Shown here: positions 1 through 8,548 of the stretch, piece by piece
Numbering within the stretch: position 1 is the stretch's first letter
Layout of the letters: every line of letters begins with the position of its first letter
From: Chryseobacterium mulctrae
GTDB lineage: Bacteria > Bacteroidota > Bacteroidia > Flavobacteriales > Weeksellaceae
DNA length: 64,000 bases
Direction: 5' to 3'
Assembly: GCF_006175945.1 (NCBI RefSeq)
Contig: NZ_VAJL01000001.1
Location: 2,682,501-2,746,500 of the forward strand
Made by a program: the position numbers and the translations under genes
Notes under the pieces: generated by a model
What the model was told of the DNA's origin: nothing
Database searches by the model: none
The model's input: only the letters and a program-made list of their open reading frames with translations

Positions 1-101
1 AACAACGGGTAAATTTACGCTCAAAGTACTGTTTCCTGAAAGTTGTGAAAACAGATGAGAAGAGATGGTAAAACAGATCAAGAAAACTAATTTGAAGTAA
101 C

Positions 102-2822
102 TCATTTTTGTTTTTTGTTTTGGTTATAACTTACTTTAATGGTTTCCTGCTGATATTTTATTTCGGATGACTGCTTGATGATATTAATCGTTATATTTTT
201 TGTTTCGGCAGATTGTAGATTAAATTCAAAATGATCAATTGGTATTTTATATCTTTTGTCTAAACCGTTTCTGTAAACTTTCACCTTCCAATCTCCGGGA
301 CGCAGATAAGTGAAATCAAAAGAGTCTCCCAATAGAGCTATTTTTCTAAATGTCTGGCTACCGTTACTCACTTCAACAATTACATTTTCGTTTTTCTTTT
401 TTTTGGTTGAAAGCTGGGCGAAGCTCAATGTATTTTCATGTTCCTTATAATCAATTTTTCCCTGAATCTTTGCTGCACTTGTCAATGCGAAGTTGAAAAT
501 ATTTTCTTTATCAATTAAAACTAAAGAGGCAGGAACATTTTGATCGGAAATATCATTGATGTCTGTTGTTGATCTGTCAATTTCCAAAACATAATCACCT
601 GGAGAAACATTTCTGAATAGATAATTTCCATTTTTGTCTGTTATCGAAAGATGATTTCCCATAATCAGTCGAATTCCGTCAACCTTTTTTACGCCTAAAT
701 TTTTTATGTTTCCGGATAAAGTTGTGTATTCTGCAATTTTCTGAGTCGGAATATTCATTTTTAAAGTATAACGCAGCGAAAAAATAAAATCTTTATTCCC
801 CAATTCTCCACGCTGTAAATTATATCTCGCTGAAACGCCAATCTCATGTTTAGAAAAAATTTGCTGCTGAAAAAGGAGTTCAAAAAGATTTCTGTCAGTA
901 TAATAATCTTCAGGCATATAATTGTTCTGATAAAAAAGACTGAACTGTGTTTTATCTGAAAACCGGTTTAAAATTCTTGCTCCAAAATAAAATTGCTGTT
1001 GATTCTGTAATTGATAACGGGAAGTAAGTGCATAACTTCCATAGATATTAAATGAAGTTTTAAATTTATCGAAGCTTATGTTTGCAGTATAAAAACTTGA
1101 ATTTCCCGAAACTCCGGTCAGATAATTTTCTGTTTTTCCCAATTGTCCTTCAACATTCACCTGAAAAATTCCGATTTGCTGGTTAACAGAAAGTTTAAAA
1201 AAACGGTCGTTATAATCAAATTCTTTGGGCATTAATCGGTCTTCATATCTTTGGGTGCCTCCGTAAAATATTATATTTCCGTTTTTAGTATATTTATATT
1301 GAATTCCATACTGCAAATATTTGCGATAAGGAGCCGCAAGAAATAAAGTGTCACGCTGAAAGTTTTTAGCATCCTGTACATAATTTGCTATAAAATGAAT
1401 TTGTTTTGATAATTGATACTGAAGATTAATATTGATATTACTGGTGTTATTAAAATATCCTGCATATTCCGGGCTCGCTCTCATATACATTACATTTCCT
1501 TTTACTCTTTCATAATTAACAATAGTTTGAATCATAAAAGCAGTGCCGTCTGTTTTTGTTGTTTTGCTGTACGATGTTTCTCCTGAAATTTCAAGATTTT
1601 TATTTATATTAAATTTTCCTGTGACATAAGGCAAATGCGCATCTGAATCTAATCTCATATTCGAAAAGGTTATATCTGTACTTTCTGTTCTCGGAACTTT
1701 ATATAAATATCCTGCTGTAATTTCAGATTGTTTCCCAATTTTTAATTTTGAATACATATTAAATTCATCTTTAATATCTCTGAAAAATCGTGGATGATTA
1801 TAAAACCCACCAAAGCTTATTTTTTTTAGGTCGAAACGGATTTCTGTACCTCGACCATATCTTGCATATTCAGTTAAAAAAGAGGCAAAATAATTTTTGT
1901 CGCCCAAATGAACCCAGAAATTTTCTCGTTTATAATTCACAAAATATTCTTCATATTGGGTGAAAGAATTAAATTCTACTGGATTTTTGGTGACTGCATG
2001 AAATTCTAAAAGATTTTTATTTTCGTCATCTAAACTTCCTTTTCCATACAATTCGCCCTGGAAACCCTTATCATAGCGCCCCCGATTTTGCATGCCAATC
2101 ATAGAAACAGAAGCCGAAACCGGAAATCTGTGGAAAATATCCTCCTCAACGGGTTTTACAGAAATGATTTTTACACTTGAATAGGCCGTTTGATTTTCCT
2201 GAGGATTATCTTTTGAAAAAACTGAAAGGTTTAAATTCTGATATTCATTTTTCCCTAAATCTGATGGAGTTCTTTTACTTACTGTAATTTTTTTACTTTC
2301 GCTGGGAGCCAAAATTAAAGTTGCGCCCAGATCAATGATGGCATTTTTGCTTTCTAAAATTAAATTTTCAGAAACGTTTCCATAATTTTTTAATAAAAAA
2401 GTAGATTGTATAGTCTCTCCTGCTTTCACAAATTCCGAGGAATCTAAAAGAGTAAGAGAAAGTTTTCTGTTTCCTGAAACTAATAATTCAGCCGTTTCAA
2501 TAATATTTTCGCCTGTTGTAATTTCAGTTCCTTGCAGTAAAACAGAATATTTTCCTTGCGGAGTTTCTGTTGCGACTTGTAAAGGCACAATATAAGTTTT
2601 AATTTCATTCGGTGAGATGGTTATTTCTCCGTTTTTTAAAATAGGAATAATGAAATTGTTAGAAGTTTCTGCTTTTAGATTGTAAGTTTTTGCTAAGGAA
2701 TTTTTATTTTCTATGGTGAAGGAAATAGAAGTAGTTGTCCCCGGTTTCAAACTATCTTTTTTTTGAGAAAAAATAAATGCTGGGAATAATAGAGTAAAAT
2801 AAATTATCCATTTTTTAATCAT
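102..2822 (-). CDS. Usher-like outer-membrane beta-barrel with periplasmic Ig-like and carboxypeptidase-regulatory domains
   Basis: A 906-residue protein with a Sec signal peptide ending near residue 19 (FIFSQ). Residues about 25-230 look like two Ig-like beta-sandwich domains of the kind found in COG1470-type proteins. Residues about 235-690 are alternating amphipathic strands rich in Tyr, Phe and Asn, as in an outer-membrane barrel. Residues about 700-890 hold carboxypeptidase-regulatory/SdrB-like domains (ITDKNGNYLFRNVSPGDYVL). This order (periplasmic N-domain, barrel, periplasmic beta-sandwich C-domains) copies the layout of fimbrial ushers, but I see no clear usher signature. The start overlaps the 3' end of the chaperone-like gene by 8 nt, so the two are probably co-translated. 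Inference: a secretion or assembly pore for the small protein encoded at 3716-4294. Alternative: a TonB-independent barrel of another kind. Architecture is fairly sure, function is not. Confidence 0.6.
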   Translation of the reverse strand: MIKKWIIYFTLLFPAFIFSQKKDSLKPGTTTSISFTIENKNSLAKTYNLKAETSNNFIIPILKNGEITISPNEIKTYIVPLQVATETPQGKYSVLLQGTEITTGENIIETAELLVSGNRKLSLTLLDSSEFVKAGETIQSTFLLKNYGNVSENLILESKNAIIDLGATLILAPSESKKITVSKRTPSDLGKNEYQNLNLSVFSKDNPQENQTAYSSVKIISVKPVEEDIFHRFPVSASVSMIGMQNRGRYDKGFQGELYGKGSLDDENKNLLEFHAVTKNPVEFNSFTQYEEYFVNYKRENFWVHLGDKNYFASFLTEYARYGRGTEIRFDLKKISFGGFYNHPRFFRDIKDEFNMYSKLKIGKQSEITAGYLYKVPRTESTDITFSNMRLDSDAHLPYVTGKFNINKNLEISGETSYSKTTKTDGTAFMIQTIVNYERVKGNVMYMRASPEYAGYFNNTSNININLQYQLSKQIHFIANYVQDAKNFQRDTLFLAAPYRKYLQYGIQYKYTKNGNIIFYGGTQRYEDRLMPKEFDYNDRFFKLSVNQQIGIFQVNVEGQLGKTENYLTGVSGNSSFYTANISFDKFKTSFNIYGSYALTSRYQLQNQQQFYFGARILNRFSDKTQFSLFYQNNYMPEDYYTDRNLFELLFQQQIFSKHEIGVSARYNLQRGELGNKDFIFSLRYTLKMNIPTQKIAEYTTLSGNIKNLGVKKVDGIRLIMGNHLSITDKNGNYLFRNVSPGDYVLEIDRSTTDINDISDQNVPASLVLIDKENIFNFALTSAAKIQGKIDYKEHENTLSFAQLSTKKKKNENVIVEVSNGSQTFRKIALLGDSFDFTYLRPGDWKVKVYRNGLDKRYKIPIDHFEFNLQSAETKNITINIIKQSSEIKYQQETIKVSYNQNKKQK

Positions 2823-3615
2823 TCTTTACTTCTAGTTCTACATTTAGGGCGAATGCATTTTCTTCTTCGTCTGTGGCAATCAGTACAGCATTGTATTTTT
2901 CGGGAGGCATCTTGCTGATATCAATATGGAAATATTTTGAAGTTTGGGGTAATAATCCCGATGCCTGGCTTGAGAAGTTTCCGAGTTTTTCTCCTGTCTT
3001 TTTGTTGTAAATTTCGATATTGGCGGTTGGTTTACAATAAAGATTTCCTTTGTTGGCAATAGCAACTTTTAAGATTTGTTTTCCTTCTTTTTTTTCAATT
3101 TTCACATCCTCAAATTTCAAATCGGGTTTTGCTTTTTCTGAATCAAAATCTGTAATTATCTGAATTGCATAGCGGATAATTGAGGTAATATTTACACCTT
3201 GCTTACTATCATTTGGCTTTATTTCTTCTACAGGTTCTACCATAATTACGCTCCAATAACTTCCTGGCTCAGAAATATTGTTGGGAACGGTTATTTCATA
3301 GTAAACTTCTGTTTTTTGTTTGGCTTTAAGAGTAACAAGATTGGTATTCATTGTAATCCAATCTGTATTGGTTTTACTGTTGGTATGAGGAGTGGAATAA
3401 TTGATAGTACCGTCAGATTTATAACTGTAATCGTGAAGAAACAGCTTTACACTTTGTAGTTGATTGCCGGTATTTTCTATTTCTATTTTTCCTTTGTAAA
3501 CTTTTCCATTTTCTACCTGATATGTGTGTGAAAGACCATTGATAACAACAATTCCTGCTTTCATAAAACAGAATTGTAGAAAGAAAATTAGCAATAGGAG
3601 AATGCGCTTTATCAT
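2815..3615 (-). CDS. Periplasmic chaperone-like protein with two Ig-like domains
   Basis: 266 residues with a signal peptide (cleavage near residue 20, FCFMKA). The N-terminal half (about 22-140) is an Ig-like domain with features seen in fimbrial chaperones and in the DUF916 (WxL-partner) family: an opening strand, a binding-groove-like stretch (DWITMNTNLVTLKAKQKTEV) and a following YWSVIMVEP strand. The C-terminal half (about 165-262) is a second beta-sandwich. It lies between the small secreted protein and the usher-like barrel and overlaps the latter by 8 nt. Inference: holds or delivers the small subunit to the barrel. It could instead be a structural surface protein. I cannot name a specific Pfam family with certainty. 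Confidence 0.5.
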   Translation of the reverse strand: MIKRILLLLIFFLQFCFMKAGIVVINGLSHTYQVENGKVYKGKIEIENTGNQLQSVKLFLHDYSYKSDGTINYSTPHTNSKTNTDWITMNTNLVTLKAKQKTEVYYEITVPNNISEPGSYWSVIMVEPVEEIKPNDSKQGVNITSIIRYAIQIITDFDSEKAKPDLKFEDVKIEKKEGKQILKVAIANKGNLYCKPTANIEIYNKKTGEKLGNFSSQASGLLPQTSKYFHIDISKMPPEKYNAVLIATDEEENAFALNVELEVKND

Positions 3616-3659
3616 ATTTATGTAAAGTTTGGTGTATAAAACATTAATGAAATAAGACC

Positions 3660-3689
3660 AAGAAGAAAAAGAAAAATCGATTTCTTCTT
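3660..3689 (-). promoter_or_regulatory. Possible weak intercistronic hairpin
   Basis: Between the subunit-like gene and the chaperone-like gene the arms AAGAAGAAA (3660-3668) and TTTCTTCTT (3681-3689) can pair, followed by a U-rich stretch on the - strand. In classical fimbrial operons such a hairpin lowers expression of the genes after the major subunit. The stem is all A/T apart from two G-C pairs, so it is weak. Confidence 0.25.
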
Positions 3690-3715
3690 GCCTTTAAAAG
3701 ATGAAGTCGAACAGA

Positions 3716-4294
3716 TTAATTATCCGAAATAGTGTAAGTAACTGTAGCTGTCGTATTTGCCATTGCCTGTAATTCTGAATAAACTGCAACACCACCAGGA
3801 CCACTTCCTGCAGCCAGAGCATAAGTCAGATTATGACCGTTATTGACTCCGTTACCTGTATATGCACTTCCAATTCCTGAAATAATGGTTTGATCTGTTG
3901 CACTCAATGTCAACTGAGCAGCTGGGTCTCCTACCAATCCTCCTCCAAAACCTGTAGCTGCGGCGGCAGTTACGTGGATATCAATTCCAGGAATAAGAGC
4001 ATTTACACTTACAGATACAGTACGGGTTGGATCTGCAACCGATTTAATGGAAGAATAATTTAACCAAAGTGTACTGTTTGCCGTGCTTGGAGTTATTGGA
4101 TTCCCTGCTTCTATAGGTGCAGTGAAGCCCAAAATAATATTTTTGGTGGCAGCAGGCTCTATATCAACTAGTGCAACTTCAGGAACAGAAATAGTTATGG
4201 TGTGAGTGTCTTTGTTTATGTCCTGTGCCTGAAGATTTGAGGAAAGGGTAAATGTAGCTAAAGACATAGCTAAAGTAATTGTTGTTTTTTTCAT
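3716..4294 (-). CDS. Small secreted subunit-like protein (WxL/fimbrillin-like beta-sandwich)
   Basis: About 192 residues from the ATG at 4294. I chose it because the signal peptide (MKKTTITLAMSLATFTLSSN, cleaved after LQAQ) begins exactly there, whereas an upstream in-frame ATG at 4333 would bury it. The mature protein is rich in Ala, Thr, Gly and Val, has no Cys, and ends with VTYTISDN, a terminal beta strand as in pilins and WxL-type surface proteins. Central glycines (GFGGGLVGD, AAGSGPGGVAVY) suggest loops. It is the first gene of a - strand set with a chaperone-like and an usher-like gene, which is the reason to think it is the exported subunit. Sequence family not recognised. Confidence 0.5.
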   Translation of the reverse strand: MKKTTITLAMSLATFTLSSNLQAQDINKDTHTITISVPEVALVDIEPAATKNIILGFTAPIEAGNPITPSTANSTLWLNYSSIKSVADPTRTVSVSVNALIPGIDIHVTAAAATGFGGGLVGDPAAQLTLSATDQTIISGIGSAYTGNGVNNGHNLTYALAAGSGPGGVAVYSELQAMANTTATVTYTISDN

Positions 4295-4462
4295 GGTATT
4301 AGTTTTTTGCATTGTGAAGTTAATAAAAATCATTATAATATGATATACTTAATGATATAATTTTATTGTTAAATATTCGTTTATGATATTTTAATATTCG
4401 TTAAAATATCATTTTGCATAATTATTAATAAAGAGCATACGAATTTATGACCAGAATCAACA

Positions 4463-4497
4463 AAAAAATCTTACACAGAAACGTATAAGATTTTTTG
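4463..4497 (-). terminator. Rho-independent terminator candidate
   Basis: Arms AAAAAATCTTA and TAAGATTTTTT flank a 12-nt loop just downstream of the phospholipase fragment gene on the - strand. It is nearly symmetrical, so it could act in both directions. Confidence 0.5.
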
Positions 4498-4517
4498 TTT
4501 TCTTAATTAATCTTAGA

Positions 4518-5045
4518 TTAATTAAGATTTGTAATAGGTTTCGCAGATTCTATTCTTCCAGCAAAATGCCAACTATTATTGTTAGATTTTATTTTAATAT
4601 CGTACCACCCTCTTGTTTTATCTAAATTTATATTTATTTTTTCTTCAGAAACATGAAGTGAGATGTTTTTTTTGTTTTCATCATACTGATTGTCTAAACT
4701 AATATGTAGAGTATTTGTGGATATATTTGTCAATGTGATATCTACTTCATTTTTATAGAGATTGCAAAATAAAGTTACTTCAAGCTCGGGATTTTTTGTG
4801 CCTTTAAATTTTCTTACAAAACCGTTTGGTCCTATTACCTCATAGCTGTATGACTCTATATCTACCAAATGCGAAATCTCATCATTTGAATTAAGCTCAT
4901 AGGAGGAATAATAATTTTTTGTATTAAATTTATTTTTATCATAAATAATTAAAGGCACCGAAGTATCTTTAAGATTGGTCATTACAATCTTATTTTGTTT
5001 GAGATTGACATCGTAATTGTACTGTAGTAGAGTAAGTGGTTTCAT
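4518..5045 (-). CDS. Orphan C-terminal domains of phosphocholine-type phospholipase C (gene remnant)
   Basis: 175 residues that match only the tail of non-haemolytic/phosphocholine-specific phospholipase C, the two beta-sandwich domains of PF05506. Diagnostic pieces: KPLTLLQYNYDVNLKQNKI, YEVIGPNGFVRKFKGT, DNQYDENKK, RGWYDIKI and FAGRIESA. The family's catalytic domain of about 600 residues is absent. No signal peptide is present. A stop codon lies seven codons upstream (5064-5066), and the intervening codons read NSGKRD, similar to the linker that precedes these domains in full-length enzymes, so the ATG at 5045 probably sits inside the old gene. It cannot hydrolyse phospholipid. It may be a decaying fragment or a retained stand-alone binding domain. 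The next 250 nt upstream hold no coding signal. Confidence 0.7.
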   Translation of the reverse strand: MKPLTLLQYNYDVNLKQNKIVMTNLKDTSVPLIIYDKNKFNTKNYYSSYELNSNDEISHLVDIESYSYEVIGPNGFVRKFKGTKNPELEVTLFCNLYKNEVDITLTNISTNTLHISLDNQYDENKKNISLHVSEEKININLDKTRGWYDIKIKSNNNSWHFAGRIESAKPITNLN

Positions 5046-5296
5046 GTCTCTTTTTCCTGAATTTCAATAGTTTTTTACATTGAGTTTTTTCAGTATATAT
5101 TTGAGATATGGTGTGTAGAATTAGTTTTTTTAAAAAAAATATTTCTGATACCAAATTTAGACGAACAGTATTACCTGTTTTTAAATTATTTATTAATATT
5201 GAAATATTATTTTGGTAAAAATAGTGTTAAAATTTAACATAATGATAATATGAATGTGAATTTTTTTATGAATTAAAGAAGATAATTAAAATTTCA

Positions 5297-6901
5297 TTAA
5301 AATCTACTTAAGATTCCCCAGTGAATTTTTATATCATTAAACTTAAAAGGATTCCCAAATTCGTTACCATTAGAAAGCTGGAAACTCATCAAACCTATTG
5401 GAATAAAGAAATTAAAACCAAGACCAACACTATACAATTTAGGCTTTACATTGAGAGATTTGTTATTAAGTTGTCCGTATTGTCCGAAGACATCAAAAAA
5501 TGCCTGATTTCCGATGAGATACCGATATTCTAATCCTCCATAATAATAAAAATCTGCGGCGAGAGAGTTTTCATTAAAACCCCTGAGAGAATTCCAGCCA
5601 CCAAAACGGTACAATTCGTTGGCTGAGAAATCGATTTTAGAATCCATCATCGCACCTTCCCCTTTGATGTTGAGAAAGTGATTTCCGTTGATATGATAAT
5701 TATATTCGCCAAAAAAGTAAAACTGATTTTGGTTGGCTTTTATATTTTCACCCGTATAATTGGTTGCTAAGAAATCGTATCCTACATTTAATTTAGACTT
5801 GTAAAGGAAAAGATCAATATCGGTAGGTTCGGTCATGTCAAAGAAAATACCGATCCCTTTTTTGTTGTAATCTTTCCCCTGAATATAAAGACTGTCGAGA
5901 ATTGCTGATGATTCAAAAGTTCCTCGAAGTCCGATTTTTTGTCGGCTGTTGAGATGATAATAAAACGCAGGTAACGCTTTTACATTGGCAAAAGTAGAAT
6001 CTTGTCTGAAGATATTCACTTTCATATTCAAACCTACATTAGAGTTAAATAGATACGGAATATCAGTTTGCAGATCAAAAGTCTGGCCTTTGTCGGGGTT
6101 TCTCTGCCAATAAAGATTGACGGCTTCAAAACCATTAAACATGTTTTTAAAATTCACATTCAGAGTTCCGTTCAGCGTAAATTTATCGGTTTTATCATTT
6201 CCAAAACCGATAACTCCATCAAAAGTATTGGTTTTTTTCTTTTCCATAAACAAATAAATCTGTGTAGAGTCTTTTGTGAAAAGCGTTTGTGGTTGCCGTT
6301 CCAAAGTGATAAAAGGATGGCTTTGGAAATTTTTATTGATGGCAATCAGGTTTTTGTCGTCGTAAGTTTTTCCTTTAAATTCTTTCTCAAGATTTTTTAT
6401 AAATCTTTTAGGAACTCGGGTATAACCTTTTGCTACAAAACCATCGATGGTTCTTTTATTATTTTTATTAATATCGAGTTCTACAACAGGAATACCTTTT
6501 TTCTGTCCTTTAAACTGAGACTTGATTCTGCTAAAAGCAAACCCGTCATCAATATATTTTTTGTTGATATTTTTTTTAACTGAATCTAAATTCTTAGTGA
6601 AAAATTCTTTTTCAAGTTTGAAACGGTCAACAATAGAATCTGATAAATTAACGTAGGTCTGGTTGAAATTTTTGCCTTTGTCGTAGAAAATTTCTGTGCT
6701 GTCACCTTTTATTTTTACATCTTTTAGCTCGGTGAAAAAGTAATTGTTTTGAGCTAAAGAATCGAGAAATTTTACTGCAGAAAGTGAATCTTTTACTTTT
6801 TTCTTAACCTTCGTCTCGGTGTCAATTAAAAAATAATGCTTCTTTTGCGCTTGTACAAAAACGCAAAACAGAATAAAAAATATGTTTAAAAATAATTTCA
6901 A
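5297..6901 (-). CDS. Omp85/BamA-TamA-like outer-membrane protein
   Basis: 534 residues with signal peptide (about 1-18, FVQAQ). The N-terminal part (about 30-220) is charged and contains POTRA-like segments (ELKDVKIKGDSTEIFYDKG; FVAKGYTRVPKRFIKNLEKE). The C-terminal part (about 225-534) is a surface-antigen-type barrel with the RGF motif (GWNSLRGFNENSLAADFYYYGGLEYRY) that reaches into the barrel in all Omp85 proteins, and it ends in Phe (WGILSRF), the usual outer-membrane recognition residue. It is much shorter than BamA, so it is an accessory Omp85 member. The start codon appears to be TTG at 6901: a stop lies four codons upstream and no ATG precedes the signal peptide. Substrate unknown. 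Confidence 0.8.
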   Translation of the reverse strand: MKLFLNIFFILFCVFVQAQKKHYFLIDTETKVKKKVKDSLSAVKFLDSLAQNNYFFTELKDVKIKGDSTEIFYDKGKNFNQTYVNLSDSIVDRFKLEKEFFTKNLDSVKKNINKKYIDDGFAFSRIKSQFKGQKKGIPVVELDINKNNKRTIDGFVAKGYTRVPKRFIKNLEKEFKGKTYDDKNLIAINKNFQSHPFITLERQPQTLFTKDSTQIYLFMEKKKTNTFDGVIGFGNDKTDKFTLNGTLNVNFKNMFNGFEAVNLYWQRNPDKGQTFDLQTDIPYLFNSNVGLNMKVNIFRQDSTFANVKALPAFYYHLNSRQKIGLRGTFESSAILDSLYIQGKDYNKKGIGIFFDMTEPTDIDLFLYKSKLNVGYDFLATNYTGENIKANQNQFYFFGEYNYHINGNHFLNIKGEGAMMDSKIDFSANELYRFGGWNSLRGFNENSLAADFYYYGGLEYRYLIGNQAFFDVFGQYGQLNNKSLNVKPKLYSVGLGFNFFIPIGLMSFQLSNGNEFGNPFKFNDIKIHWGILSRF

Positions 6902-6912
6902 TTCAATTTATT

Positions 6913-7030
6913 TAAACCATTAAGGTTTATTAAGTTGTTAAGAATATTAAGACAAGCTTCGCTGTAAGCTTAAAAATCAGAATGATGATCTTAATTAAAC
7001 TTAACTTCTTAAGTCTTCTTAATGGTTCAA
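6913..7030. repeat. Intergenic imperfect inverted repeat (ATTAAG-rich)
   Basis: The gap between the Omp85 gene and the SDR gene opens with AACCATTAAGG and closes with CTTCTTAATGGTT, and both arms carry further copies of TTAAG/CTTAA spaced 8-10 nt apart. A small inner hairpin (AAGCTTCGCTGTAAGCTT) sits near the middle. The whole gap can fold into one long hairpin. It may be a dispersed intergenic palindrome and could also terminate the SDR transcript. Confidence 0.4.
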
Positions 7031-7066
7031 ATCTTTTTTATAATAAATTTCCTTTAATAACTGAAT

Positions 7067-7861
7067 CTAAGCCAGTTTATTGTATTTCTTCATCAAATGC
7101 TCATAAGTTCCCTGTGGAAGAATCCATTTTAAAGGAACTCCGATTTTCTGCCCGAATTTACCAAAATAATAATGAGCTTTCCACTTATTTTTATTTAAAA
7201 GCTGATCGATATATTCTGCAACTTCCAAAGGTTCGGTTCCGTCGCCAACATGAGAATTCATCAAAGCGTACACTTTATCGAATACATTTTTATAAGGTTC
7301 AGAAACTTTTGTTTTTACACGGTTTTCTGCAATATTGGTTTTAATATCACCCAAATGAAGCGAGCAAACATCAATATTCCAAGGATAAACTTCGTATCTC
7401 ATTGCTTCGGTAACTTTGTCTAGAGCAGATTTTGAGGCAGAATAAAATCCGCGGAAAGGCAGTCCCATCTCACTTCCTATACTGGAAACATTGATGATTT
7501 TTCCGAATTTATTTTCCCTCATTTTTGGCATTACAGCGGTCATCATCTGAACTGAACCGACAAGATTCAGATTAAATAATTTTAAAATATCTTCTTTTGT
7601 AGAATCTTCCACAGAACCTACCATTCCCATTCCTGCATTGTTAATTAAAACATCAATTCTGGTTTCTGTTTTTAAAACTTCAGCAATGGCGTTCTGAACA
7701 GCGTCGTTATCAGTAATATCAGTCGGAATTGATTTAAAATACTGACTTTCGGTATGTTTTCTGCTTAAACCATAAACGTGATGACCTTTTTTTCCGAAAT
7801 ATTCTGCTAATACGAAACCAATTCCTGAGGAAGTTCCTGTAATGATAATTGTTTTTGACAT
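7067..7861 (-). CDS. SDR-family NAD(P)-dependent oxidoreductase
   Basis: 264 residues, typical of classical short-chain dehydrogenases. The Rossmann nucleotide-binding motif TGTSSGIG is at residues 8-15, NNAGMG near 77-82, and the catalytic Ser...Tyr-x-x-x-Lys set appears as NVSSIGS and YSASK. The Gly-rich motif and SRK after strand 2 suggest NADP(H). Substrate is not predictable. It is followed 4 nt away by a secreted unknown (ends 7865), so the genes may share a transcript. Confidence 0.9.
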   Translation of the reverse strand: MSKTIIITGTSSGIGFVLAEYFGKKGHHVYGLSRKHTESQYFKSIPTDITDNDAVQNAIAEVLKTETRIDVLINNAGMGMVGSVEDSTKEDILKLFNLNLVGSVQMMTAVMPKMRENKFGKIINVSSIGSEMGLPFRGFYSASKSALDKVTEAMRYEVYPWNIDVCSLHLGDIKTNIAENRVKTKVSEPYKNVFDKVYALMNSHVGDGTEPLEVAEYIDQLLNKNKWKAHYYFGKFGQKIGVPLKWILPQGTYEHLMKKYNKLA

Positions 7862-7864
7862 TAT

Positions 7865-8542
7865 TTAATAAGTAAAATATTGATTTGAATTTGGGACTTT
7901 AAATGAATTTTTTCCCGGTTCAAAATTATTCATTTTTACAGGTGTTTTCAACTTATAATTAAATTCTTTATAGTAATCTTTTTCTACAGGTTCTTTGCTG
8001 TCTTCAAAACATGGATAATATTTTTTTTCTTTGATTGCTTTACCTGTAGAGAAATTAATTTCATCTGAGAAATTGAATTCGCAGGTGTCATCAAATTCGT
8101 TTACAGAACCAATTAAATAGAAATCATTATTCTGAAATCTGAAGGTATGTTTAAAAGTTAATGTATGTCTAGAATTTGTATTATAGGATTGCAAAATGAC
8201 TATTGCTCCATTTTTTATGTTGATTTCAGGTAAAGTATTATATTCTGGTGAAAAACCTGTTTTTGATCCTAATATTGCAGTTGAATTTTTCTTCCAGATT
8301 TTCAGTTGTCCGTTATTGTTTTTTAGAATAAAAATTTCTCTTTGAAAACCTCTGTTAAAATCTTCATTATTTATTTTATCTGAATTAAAAACAATTACTG
8401 TTTCATCTTTTCCATCTTTATCCAGATCTCCTTTTGTTTCTACAATTTTAGTATAACCTTTTGGGATTACAAAATTTTTCAATTCCTGCGAGCTAAAAAT
8501 TGTAAAGAGTAGAAAGATAAAAAAAGAACAGATTTTTTTCAT
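7865..8542 (-). CDS. Secreted protein of unknown function
   Basis: 225 residues with a short signal peptide (about 1-18, LLFTIFSSQE). The segment TKGDLDKDGKDETVIVFNSDK looks like an FG-GAP/calcium-loop type repeat (DxDxDGxxE), as in XAC2610-like proteins; the rest is a single beta-rich domain (YNTNSRHTLTFKHTFRFQNN). Two Cys residues in the mature part (CEFNFSDE, YYPCFEDSKE) could form a disulphide. Located between the SDR gene and another secreted unknown, 6 nt from the latter. No function can be assigned. Confidence 0.6.
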   Translation of the reverse strand: MKKICSFFIFLLFTIFSSQELKNFVIPKGYTKIVETKGDLDKDGKDETVIVFNSDKINNEDFNRGFQREIFILKNNNGQLKIWKKNSTAILGSKTGFSPEYNTLPEINIKNGAIVILQSYNTNSRHTLTFKHTFRFQNNDFYLIGSVNEFDDTCEFNFSDEINFSTGKAIKEKKYYPCFEDSKEPVEKDYYKEFNYKLKTPVKMNNFEPGKNSFKVPNSNQYFTY

Positions 8543-8548
8543 TAATCA

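Noticed and set aside
3..71. Possible 3' end of a + strand gene entering from the left edge (open to a TAA at 69-71, and another frame to TGA at 56-58).
   Set aside because: Too short to identify; two frames are equally open.
5297..6901. Two-partner secretion TpsB transporter.
   Set aside because: No neighbouring TpsA-type exoprotein; the RGF motif and length fit a general Omp85 member.
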